Shown here piece after piece: positions 35,855 to 44,234 of a stretch of DNA of 64,000 nt (its first letter is position 1; every line of letters starts with the position of its first letter). Made by a program: the position numbers and the translations under genes. Below the pieces are notes generated by a model. That model saw only the letters and a list, made by a program, of their open reading frames with translations, was not told the DNA's origin and searched no databases. The DNA is from G965229605 sp965229605 (GTDB lineage: Bacteria; Pseudomonadota; Alphaproteobacteria; CBDDJK01), in assembly GCA_965229605.1 (NCBI GenBank), contig OZ245892.1:868001-932000 (forward strand), in the 5' to 3' direction.

Positions 35855-37262
35855 CTTCACCCGCACTATTGCCCGGCTATTCAAGCGTAATTTTGAAGGA
35901 GCGGGGGGTGGCCGCCGCTGGCATAATCAGGCGGGTTTTGTCGGTAACTTTAACCAGACCAGCCTTGCAGCCGGGCGCACCCTGGCCCAGCGCGGCGAAT
36001 ATTATGTGCAGAACAACCCCTATATTGCCAGCGCGGTCCATTCAGCCGTCAGCAATATCATTGGCACCGGGCTGATGCCATCACCGAAATCAACCAGCCC
36101 GACAACCCGCGCCGCCTTAAAAGCCGAATGGACAGCCTGGACAGACCGGGCGGACTGCGACGGGCGGCTTGATTTTTACGGGCTGCAGAGCCTGATGGTG
36201 CGCACCATGATCATTCAGGGCGAAAGTTTTTGCCGGATGCTGATTGAGGAAGGATCAAACGGCAAGGCCGATTTACGCTTGCAGATCATCCATCCCGGTC
36301 AGGTGCCGCGGGACCTGACCCGCGATCTGGGCGATGGCAGAAAAATCATTGCCGGTATCGAGTTTGACAGCAATGGGAAACGGGCGGCCTATCATATCTA
36401 TACCCGCCCGCTTGGTGATCCTTTGGCCCCGCCCAGCCTTGAAACCATCCGGATTCCAGCCGATGATATGATTCATTTATTCGCCCCGGTGCAGGCCGGA
36501 CAAATCCGGGGGATAAGCTGGCTCACCCCCGCCCTGCTGGCGGTGCAGGAAATGGACAAGCTGGCTGATGCGCTGGTGACCAAGGCACAAATTGCCGCCA
36601 TGCTGACCGGCTATTTAACCAGCCCGGAAGGCACGGGGGGCTTTGATGGCACACAAACCGGAGGGACTCTGGATGCAAGCCTGGAGCCCGGCACGGTCAA
36701 AAGACTGGCCCCGGGAGAGGAAATCACCTTTACCAGCCCGCCGCCAGCTGGTGACGGGCCGGACTTGATCAAGGCCAATTTACGCGCCATCGCCGCCAGC
36801 CTCAATCTGACCTATGAGCAGATAAGCGGTGATCTGACCGGGGTCAATTATTCGTCAATCCGGGCCGGGCTGGTGGAAAGCCGCCGCCGTTTGGAACAGA
36901 CGCAGCATACCATCATTGCCTTTCAGCTTTGCCGCACGGTCTGGCGCAGGTGGATTGCGCTGAATATGGGAAGCAATCCCGACCTTCTGGCGGTCGAATG
37001 GGTGCCGCAAGGCTGGCAATGGGTGGACCCGGTCAAGGATGCAGCTGCCACCGAAACCCTGATTGCCCTTGGCATAAAAAGCCGGAGCGAGGCAATCAGT
37101 GAGCGCGGCCTTGACCCTGAAAGCGTGGACGCAGAAATCGCAGCCGATCAGGCGCGGGCCAAAGGTCTGGGGCTCTTTGCTGGACGGAGCCCCAGACCTG
37201 CAAGCCCTGATCCTGACCCCGCTGAAATGGAGGCTGGCGAAATGGAGGCCGGATATGCCTGA
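35841..37262 (+). CDS. Phage portal protein (lambda family)
   Basis: 473 residues of the lambda gpB-type portal family. LAQRGEYYVQNNPYIASAVHSAVSNIIGTG is the family's typical N-terminal helix, with RGISWLTPALLAVQEMDKLADALV in the middle and LNLTYEQISGDLTGVNYSSIRAGLVE before the C-terminal helical part. It forms the dodecameric ring through which DNA enters. It overlaps the regulator gene upstream and the protease/capsid gene downstream by 8 bases. Confidence 0.93.
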   Translation: MPKASFTRTIARLFKRNFEGAGGGRRWHNQAGFVGNFNQTSLAAGRTLAQRGEYYVQNNPYIASAVHSAVSNIIGTGLMPSPKSTSPTTRAALKAEWTAWTDRADCDGRLDFYGLQSLMVRTMIIQGESFCRMLIEEGSNGKADLRLQIIHPGQVPRDLTRDLGDGRKIIAGIEFDSNGKRAAYHIYTRPLGDPLAPPSLETIRIPADDMIHLFAPVQAGQIRGISWLTPALLAVQEMDKLADALVTKAQIAAMLTGYLTSPEGTGGFDGTQTGGTLDASLEPGTVKRLAPGEEITFTSPPPAGDGPDLIKANLRAIAASLNLTYEQISGDLTGVNYSSIRAGLVESRRRLEQTQHTIIAFQLCRTVWRRWIALNMGSNPDLLAVEWVPQGWQWVDPVKDAAATETLIALGIKSRSEAISERGLDPESVDAEIAADQARAKGLGLFAGRSPRPASPDPDPAEMEAGEMEAGYA

Positions 37263-39087
37263 TAATGCGCTAATGTCCCAAGCCGTGATTGAGAGAACCC
37301 ATCACCGGGCCGCCGCCCCAACGCCCACCAGCTTTGACCGGGAGGCGATGACGTGTGAGGTGATTTTCACCACCGGAGCCGATGTAAAGCGGCAAGGGCT
37401 GACCGGGCCTTATCTTGAGCGTTTGTCGCTTGAACAAGGTCATTGCGACCTTTCAAAGCTGACTGGCGGGCCCGTATTAAACAACCACCGCCAGGGCGAT
37501 TTGCATGACCAGATTGGCACTGTGGTCAAGGCCTGGATAGAAAGCGGACAGGCCATCGCCCTGATCCAGTTTTCGCGCCGCCCTGACCTGTCCCCCCTGA
37601 TCGACGATATTGAAGCGGGAATCATCCGCAAGGTGAGTGTCGGCTATAGCGTCAGCGCATGGCAGGACAGCACCGATTCCGAAACCGGGCTGCCCGTGCA
37701 CACCGCTACCAGCTGGCAACCGATTGAAATCAGCTTTGTTACAACCCCTGCCGATTATGGCGCAACAATCAGGAGTAAAGAACCGATGCCCGATATGACA
37801 ACCGAACCGGCCAAGCAAGAAGCCGCCCCGCTTGAAAACCGTGCCGAGATCAATGGCGAAATCAGGTCACTCACCGCTCTGGTGGGTTTGCCCGCCGACT
37901 TTGCCAACCGTCACATTGACGGTGGAGCCGATCTTGAACAGACCCGCCAGGCGATTTTTGCCGAACTGAAAACCCGCTCAAATCCGGTTATTCAAACCGC
38001 CGATATCGCATTTGTCCAAAGCCATGACGCCCCGGCCAAAGTCAATGCGCGTATGGGGGAGGCTCTTTATTGCCGCGCAACCCCAACCGCCAAGCCAAGC
38101 GAAGCCGCCCGGCCCTATATGGCAATGACCAGCCTTGATATTGCCCGCGATGTCCTGACCCGTAACGGGATAAGCACCACCGGTCTTTCCCACGATGGAA
38201 TCATCACCCGCGCAATGGGGACAAGCGACTTTCCCGTTATTCTGGGCGATAGTGCCAACCGCACCTTGAGAGCTGCCTATCAGGCCGCCCCGTCCAGTAT
38301 GCGACAGCTGGGCCGCCAAACCACGGCAAAGGATTTTCGCGCCCAAAGCCGGATTCAGATGGATGTCCCCCTGGGCCTGTCAAAGGTCAATGAACATGGC
38401 GAATATAAGCACGGCTACGTGAGCGAGGCCAAGGAAAGCTACAAGGTGGATACTTTCGGGCGCATCATAAGCCTTAGCCGTCAGGCACTGGTTAACGATG
38501 ACCTGTCCGCCTTTGCTGACCTCACCCGCCGGATGGGCCTTGCCGCCTCTGCATTTGAAGACCAGTTTTTAACCGACCTGCTTGTCGGCGCAGACGGCAA
38601 CGGGCCTGTTATGGATGACGGCAAAAGCCTTTTCCATGCCGATCGGGGCAATCTGGCTGGAACCAAGAGTCTGATAGATGTGTCAAGCCTTACCCAGGCG
38701 CGCGAATCCATGCAGCGCCTAAAAGGGCAGGGGGATAATTTGATTGCGGCCACCCCTAAATTCCTGCTTGTGGCACCAGAAAATCAGGCTCCCGCCCAAG
38801 TCTACCTTGGAGAAATTTACCCCAATAGCACTGATACCTACAATCCTTTTGCCAAGGAACTGACGGTGCTGGTGGAACCACGCCTGACTGATACCAAAGC
38901 ATGGTATGTCATCGCCGACCCCGCCATGATTGATGGGCTTGAATATGCCTATCTTGAAGGCAATGAAGGCCCGCAAATCTTCACCCGGGAAGGCTTTGAT
39001 ACTGACAGCCTGGACTTCAAAATCCGCCTTGATTTTGGCGGTGGTTTTGTTGACTGGCGCGGCTGGTATAGAAATGAGGGCAAATAG
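37255..39087 (+). CDS. Prohead protease/major capsid protein fusion
   Basis: 610 residues. Residues ~1-180 form an HK97/ClpP-like prohead protease domain, with a histidine in VLNNHRQGD, a serine in KVSVGYSVS and the ISFVTTPAD end. A linker of ~90 residues rich in Pro, Glu and Arg (scaffold-like) follows. Residues ~270-610 form a capsid domain ending FDFGGGFVDWRGWYRNEG-like. One polypeptide could thus assemble, cut itself and mature. The ATG at 37255 lies inside the end of the portal gene. Confidence 0.87.
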   Translation: MPDNALMSQAVIERTHHRAAAPTPTSFDREAMTCEVIFTTGADVKRQGLTGPYLERLSLEQGHCDLSKLTGGPVLNNHRQGDLHDQIGTVVKAWIESGQAIALIQFSRRPDLSPLIDDIEAGIIRKVSVGYSVSAWQDSTDSETGLPVHTATSWQPIEISFVTTPADYGATIRSKEPMPDMTTEPAKQEAAPLENRAEINGEIRSLTALVGLPADFANRHIDGGADLEQTRQAIFAELKTRSNPVIQTADIAFVQSHDAPAKVNARMGEALYCRATPTAKPSEAARPYMAMTSLDIARDVLTRNGISTTGLSHDGIITRAMGTSDFPVILGDSANRTLRAAYQAAPSSMRQLGRQTTAKDFRAQSRIQMDVPLGLSKVNEHGEYKHGYVSEAKESYKVDTFGRIISLSRQALVNDDLSAFADLTRRMGLAASAFEDQFLTDLLVGADGNGPVMDDGKSLFHADRGNLAGTKSLIDVSSLTQARESMQRLKGQGDNLIAATPKFLLVAPENQAPAQVYLGEIYPNSTDTYNPFAKELTVLVEPRLTDTKAWYVIADPAMIDGLEYAYLEGNEGPQIFTREGFDTDSLDFKIRLDFGGGFVDWRGWYRNEGK

Positions 39088-39090
39088 CCC

Positions 39091-39330
39091 ATGAGCCAGC
39101 TTGAGCATGTCCGCCGGGTAATTGATGCCATAGAAGCCGTCATAGAAAAGAGGGCGACCAAGGATCAAAAAAGCTATTCCATTGATGGACGGTCATTGGA
39201 GCGCACCCCGATCGACGAATTGCTTTTATTGCGTGACCGCTACCGGGCGGAATGGCAAAGGCTGCTGGCCAGCCCCCAGACTGACCGCCCTGTAAGTCAA
39301 ATCCGTTTTGCAACCAGTAAGGGAGTATGA
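39091..39330 (+). CDS. gpW-like head-completion/connector protein
   Basis: 79 residues. The pattern YSIDGRSLERTPIDELLLLRDRYRAEWQRL matches the lambda gpW-type connectors that plug the portal and prepare tail joining. It starts 3 bases after the capsid gene. A head-completion protein is what a satellite needs to attach a helper tail. Confidence 0.72.
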   Translation: MSQLEHVRRVIDAIEAVIEKRATKDQKSYSIDGRSLERTPIDELLLLRDRYRAEWQRLLASPQTDRPVSQIRFATSKGV

Positions 39331-39334
39331 AACT

Positions 39335-39664
39335 ATGAAAAACTATATCCAAAAAGGCGATGTCCTGACCCTGACCGCGCCCTATAGCCTGAAAGGCGGA
39401 GAGGGCTTTAAGGTTGGCAATATCTTTGCCATTGCCGCCGGGCCCGCTGAACAAGGGAATCAGGTTGAAGGGGCTCTGACAGGGGTCTTTGCCCTGGTCA
39501 AACAGGCTGACAGTGTCTGTGCCATTGGCGACAAGCTCTATTGGGATGATTCCAATCGCCGAATTACCGCCACCGCCAGCGGCAATAAGCTGGTAGGCGT
39601 TGCCGTGGTAGCCGCCGACAATGGCACCACCACCGCCACCTTGCGCCTGTCCGCCAGCCTGTAA
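39335..39664 (+). CDS. DUF2190 family capsid-associated protein
   Basis: 109 residues beginning MKNYIQKGDVLTLTAPYSL, with GEGFKVGNIFAIAA and AIGDKLYWDD and the end VGVAVVAADNGTTTATLRL. DUF2190 proteins accompany phage head genes and are thought to decorate capsids. GGGAGT precedes the ATG at 39335. It is the last structural gene of the element. Confidence 0.85.
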   Translation: MKNYIQKGDVLTLTAPYSLKGGEGFKVGNIFAIAAGPAEQGNQVEGALTGVFALVKQADSVCAIGDKLYWDDSNRRITATASGNKLVGVAVVAADNGTTTATLRLSASL

Positions 39665-39687
39665 GGCTTGTTCTAAGGCTGCCCGAC

Positions 39688-40005
39688 ATGCCTCTGCCCC
39701 ACCTTCTCACTCCAAAAGCAGCCGCTGACGCTCTGTCAGTGCCGGTCAGCACGGTACGCTATTGGGTAGACAATGGCTATTTGCCGAAGGTGCCGTGCGG
39801 GACCAACCGATACCGCCTCAACCCGAACGATATCGAACATTTCCTCAATAATCGAGAGGCCAGCCCATGCCAAGACCAGCAAAACCCCCTTACCTCGGCA
39901 AGAAACCTAGTAGCCCCAACTGGTATATTTTCTGGTCAAGAGGAGGCCGCCGCCATGAGAAGAGCACAGGAACGCAGGATATACGAACGGCTGAAAAAAC
40001 TTTAA
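39688..40005 (+). CDS. Excisionase-like helix-turn-helix protein
   Basis: 105 residues. The first ~55 (LTPKAAADALSVPVSTVRYWVDNGYLP, then YRLNPNDIEHFL) form a MerR/Xis-type winged helix. The remaining ~48 residues are encoded in a 139-base overlap with the start of int in another frame and may have little function. It probably directs excision and might also act as an AlpA-like activator. Confidence 0.75.
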   Translation: MPLPHLLTPKAAADALSVPVSTVRYWVDNGYLPKVPCGTNRYRLNPNDIEHFLNNREASPCQDQQNPLTSARNLVAPTGIFSGQEEAAAMRRAQERRIYERLKKL

Positions 40006-40928
40006 ATTACTTCCTTAGCGAGTTTGTCGCCAGGAACCGGCTGCCCGATGGTTGTTTTGAACCCCGCGACTATATGATCATAGATGCTCTGGAACGTTAC
40101 AGTGATGAATATGCACAGCAGAACGTTAAAGATAAAGAACGGCTAAGATATTCCATAAAAGCCCTTCTAAGCTTCTGGATCGATTATACTGTCGCCGATG
40201 TGAATAACCAGACTTGCAACGATTATATGACATTCCGTAAATGTGGAGCTGGCACTATTCGCCGCGAATTAAACACTTTAAGAGCCGCCATAAACTATGA
40301 ATACCGTAACGGCAGACTGGCCCGGCCAGTGACAGTCTTCTTGCCCCCTGCACCACCCTCTAAAGAAAGATTCCTTACAAGAGACGAGGTGGCGCGGCTA
40401 CTTCGGGCGGCCAAGCAAAACCCCTATACCCGTCATTACTTGCCTCTTTTCATAATTCTTGCCCTCTATACCGGGTCAAGAAAACAGGCGATTATGGACT
40501 TGAAATGGTCACAGATTGACTTTGAGGCAGAGCGTATCAACCTTCAACCCGAAGGGCGAAAGCAAACCAATAAACGCCGTCCAATCCTTCCTATGCCCTA
40601 CCGCCTTGCAACCTTCCTTAAGCTGGCCTATCGCCGCCGCTACCCGGACTGTGAATATGTGGTAAACCATGGCGGCAAGCCGATTCAAAACCTCCGCAGA
40701 TCGTTTGCCCATGCTTGCAAGATCGCAGGCTTTGACGATGTAACCCCTCATGTGCTACGCCATACCGCTGCCACCTTTCTGGCTCAAAAAGGCGTTTCCA
40801 TATATGAAATTGCGCGCTGGCTTGGCCATTCAGTCGCCCGCACAACCGAGCTCTATGCCCATCATCACCCCGATTTTATGAGCCAGGCCCGGGACGCTTT
40901 TGACAGACCACATGGAGGCAAAAAATGA
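39867..40928 (+). CDS. int: Tyrosine recombinase integrase
   Basis: 353 residues. An N-terminal arm-binding part is followed by a SAM-like core-binding domain (~60-150) and the catalytic domain. That domain has Arg in YTGSRKQAIMDLKW (~206), HVLRHTAATF (HxxR, ~299-302), GHSVARTTELYAHH (His ~322, Tyr nucleophile ~331). It would recombine the tRNA-Val attachment sites. It lies 115 bases from attR, as expected for its own element. Confidence 0.95.
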   Translation: MPRPAKPPYLGKKPSSPNWYIFWSRGGRRHEKSTGTQDIRTAEKTLNYFLSEFVARNRLPDGCFEPRDYMIIDALERYSDEYAQQNVKDKERLRYSIKALLSFWIDYTVADVNNQTCNDYMTFRKCGAGTIRRELNTLRAAINYEYRNGRLARPVTVFLPPAPPSKERFLTRDEVARLLRAAKQNPYTRHYLPLFIILALYTGSRKQAIMDLKWSQIDFEAERINLQPEGRKQTNKRRPILPMPYRLATFLKLAYRRRYPDCEYVVNHGGKPIQNLRRSFAHACKIAGFDDVTPHVLRHTAATFLAQKGVSIYEIARWLGHSVARTTELYAHHHPDFMSQARDAFDRPHGGKK

Positions 40929-40952
40929 TGCCAATAAATTGCCGCGCCATCA

Positions 40953-40965
40953 CCGCGCTAACCCT
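40953..40965 (+). repeat. Right terminal 13-bp repeat of the element
   Basis: An exact second copy of CCGCGCTAACCCT, followed by CTTTTCAGGGG, about 78 bases inside attR and just after the integrase stop. A weak hairpin with a T-run (ACCCT/GGGGT then GTTTTT) here may also end the int transcript. Confidence 0.55.
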
Positions 40966-41042
40966 CTTTTCAGGGGTGTTTTTGCCCTCAATTTGCAGAT
41001 CTAACACGTTGAAATATATAGCCTATAGGTCAAAAAACAGTT

Positions 41043-41087
41043 TTCACACGGCAGGGGTCGCTGGTTCAATCCCAGCCGCGCCCACCA
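41043..41087 (+). repeat. attR (displaced tRNA-Val 3' half)
   Basis: Starts with the same 17-base core as attL and ends with CGCGCCCACCA. It carries a different but self-complementary T-stem (GCTGG/CCAGC instead of ACAGG/CCTGT). This is the expected leftover of the original host tRNA 3' half after integrase crossover in the anticodon region. Confidence 0.88.
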
Positions 41088-41107
41088 CCCCCCCCTTTGC
41101 ACTATCA

Positions 41108-41533
41108 TTATGTCTTTGTGGTGAGGCGTTTCGATTTGTCATAGCTGCGCGCGCCGGTATAGCCCAGATAGCCCGCGCCGAATAAGGTCCAGAGTTCGCC
41201 GGGAATGGCACCCAGTAACGCGGTGATATTATGAGCGGCCTGTGTCACCTGATCAGGCCACCAGATGCCGATGATCCCGCCAAAAATACACAGAAGAATC
41301 ACCAGATAGATCACATACAAAAAGGCCGGGCGTGCACGGCTGGTCCAGGGGTCTTGGGATTGCGCCTCTGCCAGCATCACGGAAAGTCGAGTTTTGAGCT
41401 CCTCCAGCTGGCCGTCCTGTTCCAGCTTGATGAGCTGGGCGCGGGCGGCAGCCTTTTCTTGATCGGTTTCAAATAAATGGTCAATCAGTTTGCCGCCAAT
41501 CGTCGCCAATGGCCCAGCCAAAAATTGTATCAT
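41108..41533 (-). CDS. GTA-type 3TM holin family protein
   Basis: 141 residues. A short N-terminal amphipathic part is followed by a charged coiled region, then hydrophobic segments (FLYVIYLVILLCIFGGIIGIWW and a C-terminal LFGAGYLGYTGARSYDKSK). The LFGAGYLGYTGARSYDK end is typical of the holin family named for gene transfer agent release. It lies just outside attR on the opposite strand, last gene of a six-gene run from 44843. Confidence 0.78.
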   Translation of the reverse strand: MIQFLAGPLATIGGKLIDHLFETDQEKAAARAQLIKLEQDGQLEELKTRLSVMLAEAQSQDPWTSRARPAFLYVIYLVILLCIFGGIIGIWWPDQVTQAAHNITALLGAIPGELWTLFGAGYLGYTGARSYDKSKRLTTKT

Positions 41534-41578
41534 ATGTGACCTCTGGTTAAGTTGTATGTGAGCATGTTTGAAAGGACC

Positions 41579-41899
41579 CTAAAGCCCAATCCTTTTGGCA
41601 ATAAAATCTTTGAAAAAGGCAAGCAGGAAACCGATGACCAGCCCGCCACCGACGGTCATATTGATCAGCCGCTGGTATTTTTCCTGTCTGGCTTCGCTTT
41701 TCAGCCGTTCTTTTTCCAGCCGGTCGAGGTCTTTCTGGATGCTTTTAAAGATAAACCGGCCTTCGCCAAGCATTCGGGAATTTTCAGTGACCTCGGCCTG
41801 CATCGAATCCAGCTTGCGCATGATTTTTTCCTGTCCGCTGGTCATATGTTTTAATCGTTCTTCCAGGACATCCAGGGTGGAGTTTTTCTGGACATTCAC
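41579..41899 (-). CDS. Coiled-coil protein with C-terminal membrane anchor (XhlA-like)
   Basis: 106 residues. About 70 residues of heptad-like helix (LEERLKHMTSGQEKIMRKLDSMQAEV, then FIFKSIQKDLDRLEKERLKSE) precede one membrane segment (MTVGGGLVIGFLLAFFKDF). This layout resembles hemolysin XhlA-like proteins of phage lysis cassettes. It starts inside the end of the upstream gene (ATGA overlap) and precedes the holin gene. Confidence 0.6.
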   Translation of the reverse strand: MNVQKNSTLDVLEERLKHMTSGQEKIMRKLDSMQAEVTENSRMLGEGRFIFKSIQKDLDRLEKERLKSEARQEKYQRLINMTVGGGLVIGFLLAFFKDFIAKRIGL

Positions 41900-42354
41900 C
41901 GGACTACTCCTTTAAACAGCGCGGGGTTACAGAAGCGGTGAAGATAGTCATCGCGGGTTTTAAATTTGCGGCCGTTATTTTCGGTGCAGATTTTTTCAGC
42001 CTTCGCGTGATCAATCGTCAGGCAATATTCTGTGCCAAGCAGATTGCGGCGCTGAATAAGGCCCCGGGCTTTGAACTGCTGGTCCTTTTTTTCATAGCCC
42101 CACCATTTTCCCTGATGGATTAAAAAGCAGGCAGGATTGTGCCAATCGTTGTTTTTCAGCCGGAAAAGAAGATAGCTGTGATTGGCAATCAGTGACGCGG
42201 CAGATGAACCAAAAAAGAACCGCTTGGTCCTCCAGATTAGAAAAACCAGCAAGAAAGTGGCAAGCGCGCCCCGCATATTGATGATTTTATGGAGGGTTTT
42301 TAGCATTTTTTCACTCTTTTGTACGGGGCGGTTTGTCCTGATATTCTTTTTCAT
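41896..42354 (-). CDS. Hypothetical protein with N-terminal membrane segment
   Basis: 152 residues with one hydrophobic stretch (ALATFLLVFLIWR, ~34-46) followed by a basic, aromatic-rich domain (HNPACFLIHQGKWWGYEKK). No catalytic motif for a muramidase or peptidase is evident. Given its place beside a holin, it could be a spanin-like or unknown lysis or injection component. It overlaps the downstream gene by 4 bases. Confidence 0.55.
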   Translation of the reverse strand: MKKNIRTNRPVQKSEKMLKTLHKIINMRGALATFLLVFLIWRTKRFFFGSSAASLIANHSYLLFRLKNNDWHNPACFLIHQGKWWGYEKKDQQFKARGLIQRRNLLGTEYCLTIDHAKAEKICTENNGRKFKTRDDYLHRFCNPALFKGVVR

Positions 42355-42368
42355 GAGATCACAGCATC

Positions 42369-44234
42369 CTACAGGGTTGCGGCTTCAATATTGCGGGTTT
42401 TGACGGTAAGGCTGTCAATCTTGCTGGAGATATTGGCCAGTTCAAGTTCGGTTGTGCTGGTCAGGAGCATGGCGTCATAGATTCCGGGTTCAACCGGCAC
42501 CTGATAGCTGCTGATGGCAAATAACTCGTTTGCGGTTTCCATCCGCACATAGAGGGTCAACCCGCCATATTCGCTGGCGTTATAGCGGAAGATATCCCCG
42601 CTCGAGATCAGAGCCGTCGTGCGGTCACTTTGCGCATCAGCAAGGCTGGCATAAAGTTTGACTTCATCATCATAACCGGCAGGAGTGGTGATCAGCACCA
42701 CACTGTCGCCGTTCCTGTCTTGAATCGTGCCGGAGACTTCTGCGCCATTACGGATAGTGACCGTGCTGTCATTCTCCAGCCGCAGGTTATCTTCAAAGAC
42801 GTGTGCCTTAATCGTGAGGGTTGAGCCATCAAAATCAAAAGCCTGGTTGGCAGTTGCATCCACCACAATATCATAATCGGAAAGCACAGTATCTCCGCCT
42901 TCTATGCTGACCAGAGGCTGGCTTTGCCCACTATAGTGATTGACCAGCCATAATTTGGCCGCATCATAAAATTGCGGGGCGGTCGTTATTTCATCATAGG
43001 CTGCAACAATGGTCTGATCGGGTTCGGTAATGTCTTTGTCCTCAATCAAAACAAGGGCAACATTTACGCCGCTGTCCAGACCTGTAAGGTCAATGTCATT
43101 GGCAAGGCGCGGTTTGTATCCATAGGCAAAAAGCGCGGCATCCATTTTATATTCATGCGAATTATTTTTGCTGCGGTAATCAACGGGTCGTGCGGCGGAG
43201 TCCCGCCCGACGTTTTCACCTGCGCCGACTTGAACATTGGCCAGCAACAGATCGTGATTGATCAGACCATTGGCGTCTGAGGTTGCAAGATATTCAATGT
43301 CAGCGGTCAAATCTTCCAGTTTGTTATATCTTTGAGCGTGATCGGTATCTTTAAGATAGGAGGCAGCATTGGCAACTGGCGCGCCTGTTTCGTCAAGCAA
43401 GGTCAGGTTTAAATATTTTCTTATCTTGACCCAGCCGCCGCCAGAGGCAGACGCATGATCAAAATGGACCGAAGCCGAGGGGGATTTATCCGCCATTCCA
43501 TAGACAATGTAGAAACTGCCGCTTGATATAAAGGCAAAGTCCTTTTCACAATTTTGCGGGTTATAGCCATAAAGGGTTACGGTGCCATAACTCATGATGC
43601 CTTCTGTGGCGAATTGTGGCGCATAGTTATCTAGCTGTGCGATCCGTGCGGTTTCAAAAGCGTTAGACCCGCCTTGCAGGATCAGCCCGTCAATAGACAC
43701 ATCGGCCTGGCTGTTTCCAAAGCGGAACAAATTGGCACTGCCAGAGGCCGCGTCTCCAACCGCAACCAGGGAGTCTCCTTCAACCGTTAAACTGGAATTG
43801 GCCAGAAAATTGATATGAGACGAGGATATTATCGCTCCACCTTTCATTATCAAGTCGCCAGATATGGTGACCCCGTTTGCAGGATTCCAGTGATTATCGG
43901 TCTGGTTTAAAATATGCAGGGCTTTCTTTTGATAATTTAGAGTATGAGCACCGTCTGACTTCTGATCGGTGATGCTCAGGCTGCCGCTTGCGGTAATATC
44001 CAGGCATAAAAACGTCCCGGACGTATGGGGGATCACCAGAGAATCTGTATTGGCATCAAGGGTTAAATCGCCGGTGATCACCAGCATGTGATTGACCGGA
44101 AGGAGTGCCTGGCGGAACGTATATTCCCCACCTGTTAATTCGCTATAGTCAACGCCAGCAAGGCCGGACAGCCCGCTCAGGTCTGCATCGGTGCCGGATT
44201 GAGTGATAGTCGTGCCGCTTAAAGAAAAAGTCAT
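42369..44234 (-). CDS. Large beta-rich protein, phage tail fibre or adhesin-like
   Basis: 621 residues without a signal peptide. It has many short beta-type repeats rich in Ser, Thr, Gly, Asn and Asp (for example TISGDLIMKGGAIISSSH, STLTIKAHVFEDNLRLEND), compatible with a right-handed beta-helix. The end EISSKIDSLTVKTRNIEAATL-like is helical, as in trimeric fibre ends. I do not recognise a named family. Context (holin operon, overlapping small genes) suggests a virion surface or receptor-binding protein. Confidence 0.5.
   Translation of the reverse strand: MTFSLSGTTITQSGTDADLSGLSGLAGVDYSELTGGEYTFRQALLPVNHMLVITGDLTLDANTDSLVIPHTSGTFLCLDITASGSLSITDQKSDGAHTLNYQKKALHILNQTDNHWNPANGVTISGDLIMKGGAIISSSHINFLANSSLTVEGDSLVAVGDAASGSANLFRFGNSQADVSIDGLILQGGSNAFETARIAQLDNYAPQFATEGIMSYGTVTLYGYNPQNCEKDFAFISSGSFYIVYGMADKSPSASVHFDHASASGGGWVKIRKYLNLTLLDETGAPVANAASYLKDTDHAQRYNKLEDLTADIEYLATSDANGLINHDLLLANVQVGAGENVGRDSAARPVDYRSKNNSHEYKMDAALFAYGYKPRLANDIDLTGLDSGVNVALVLIEDKDITEPDQTIVAAYDEITTAPQFYDAAKLWLVNHYSGQSQPLVSIEGGDTVLSDYDIVVDATANQAFDFDGSTLTIKAHVFEDNLRLENDSTVTIRNGAEVSGTIQDRNGDSVVLITTPAGYDDEVKLYASLADAQSDRTTALISSGDIFRYNASEYGGLTLYVRMETANELFAISSYQVPVEPGIYDAMLLTSTTELELANISSKIDSLTVKTRNIEAATL

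Larger units (their letters stand above)
30553..41087 (+). mobile_element. Capsid-forming phage-satellite-like element (cf-PICI-like) integrated in tRNA-Val
   Basis: About 10.5 kb bounded by a duplicated tRNA-Val 3' half, with an excisionase and a tyrosine integrase at the right end. In order it encodes a VapE-type ATPase, an iteron array, small terminase, large terminase, a short regulatory cassette, portal, protease/capsid fusion, gpW-like connector, DUF2190 protein, xis and int. All reading frames are intact, and nearly all genes lie on one strand. There is no tail tube, sheath, tape measure, baseplate, fibre or lysis gene. A whole tailed prophage does not fit in this length. The layout is that reported for capsid-forming phage-inducible chromosomal islands, which build heads and use helper tails. 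The alternative is a prophage remnant cleanly deleted for tail and lysis genes. Confidence 0.8.

Noticed and set aside
30553..41087. Interpretation as a complete tailed prophage
   Set aside because: 10.5 kb between att sites has head, replication and integration genes only. Tail and lysis genes are entirely absent.
40925..41185. 86-codon frame over the right end of the element
   Set aside because: It runs through attR and into the holin gene on the other strand. There is no ribosome site and the composition is that of the tRNA remnant.
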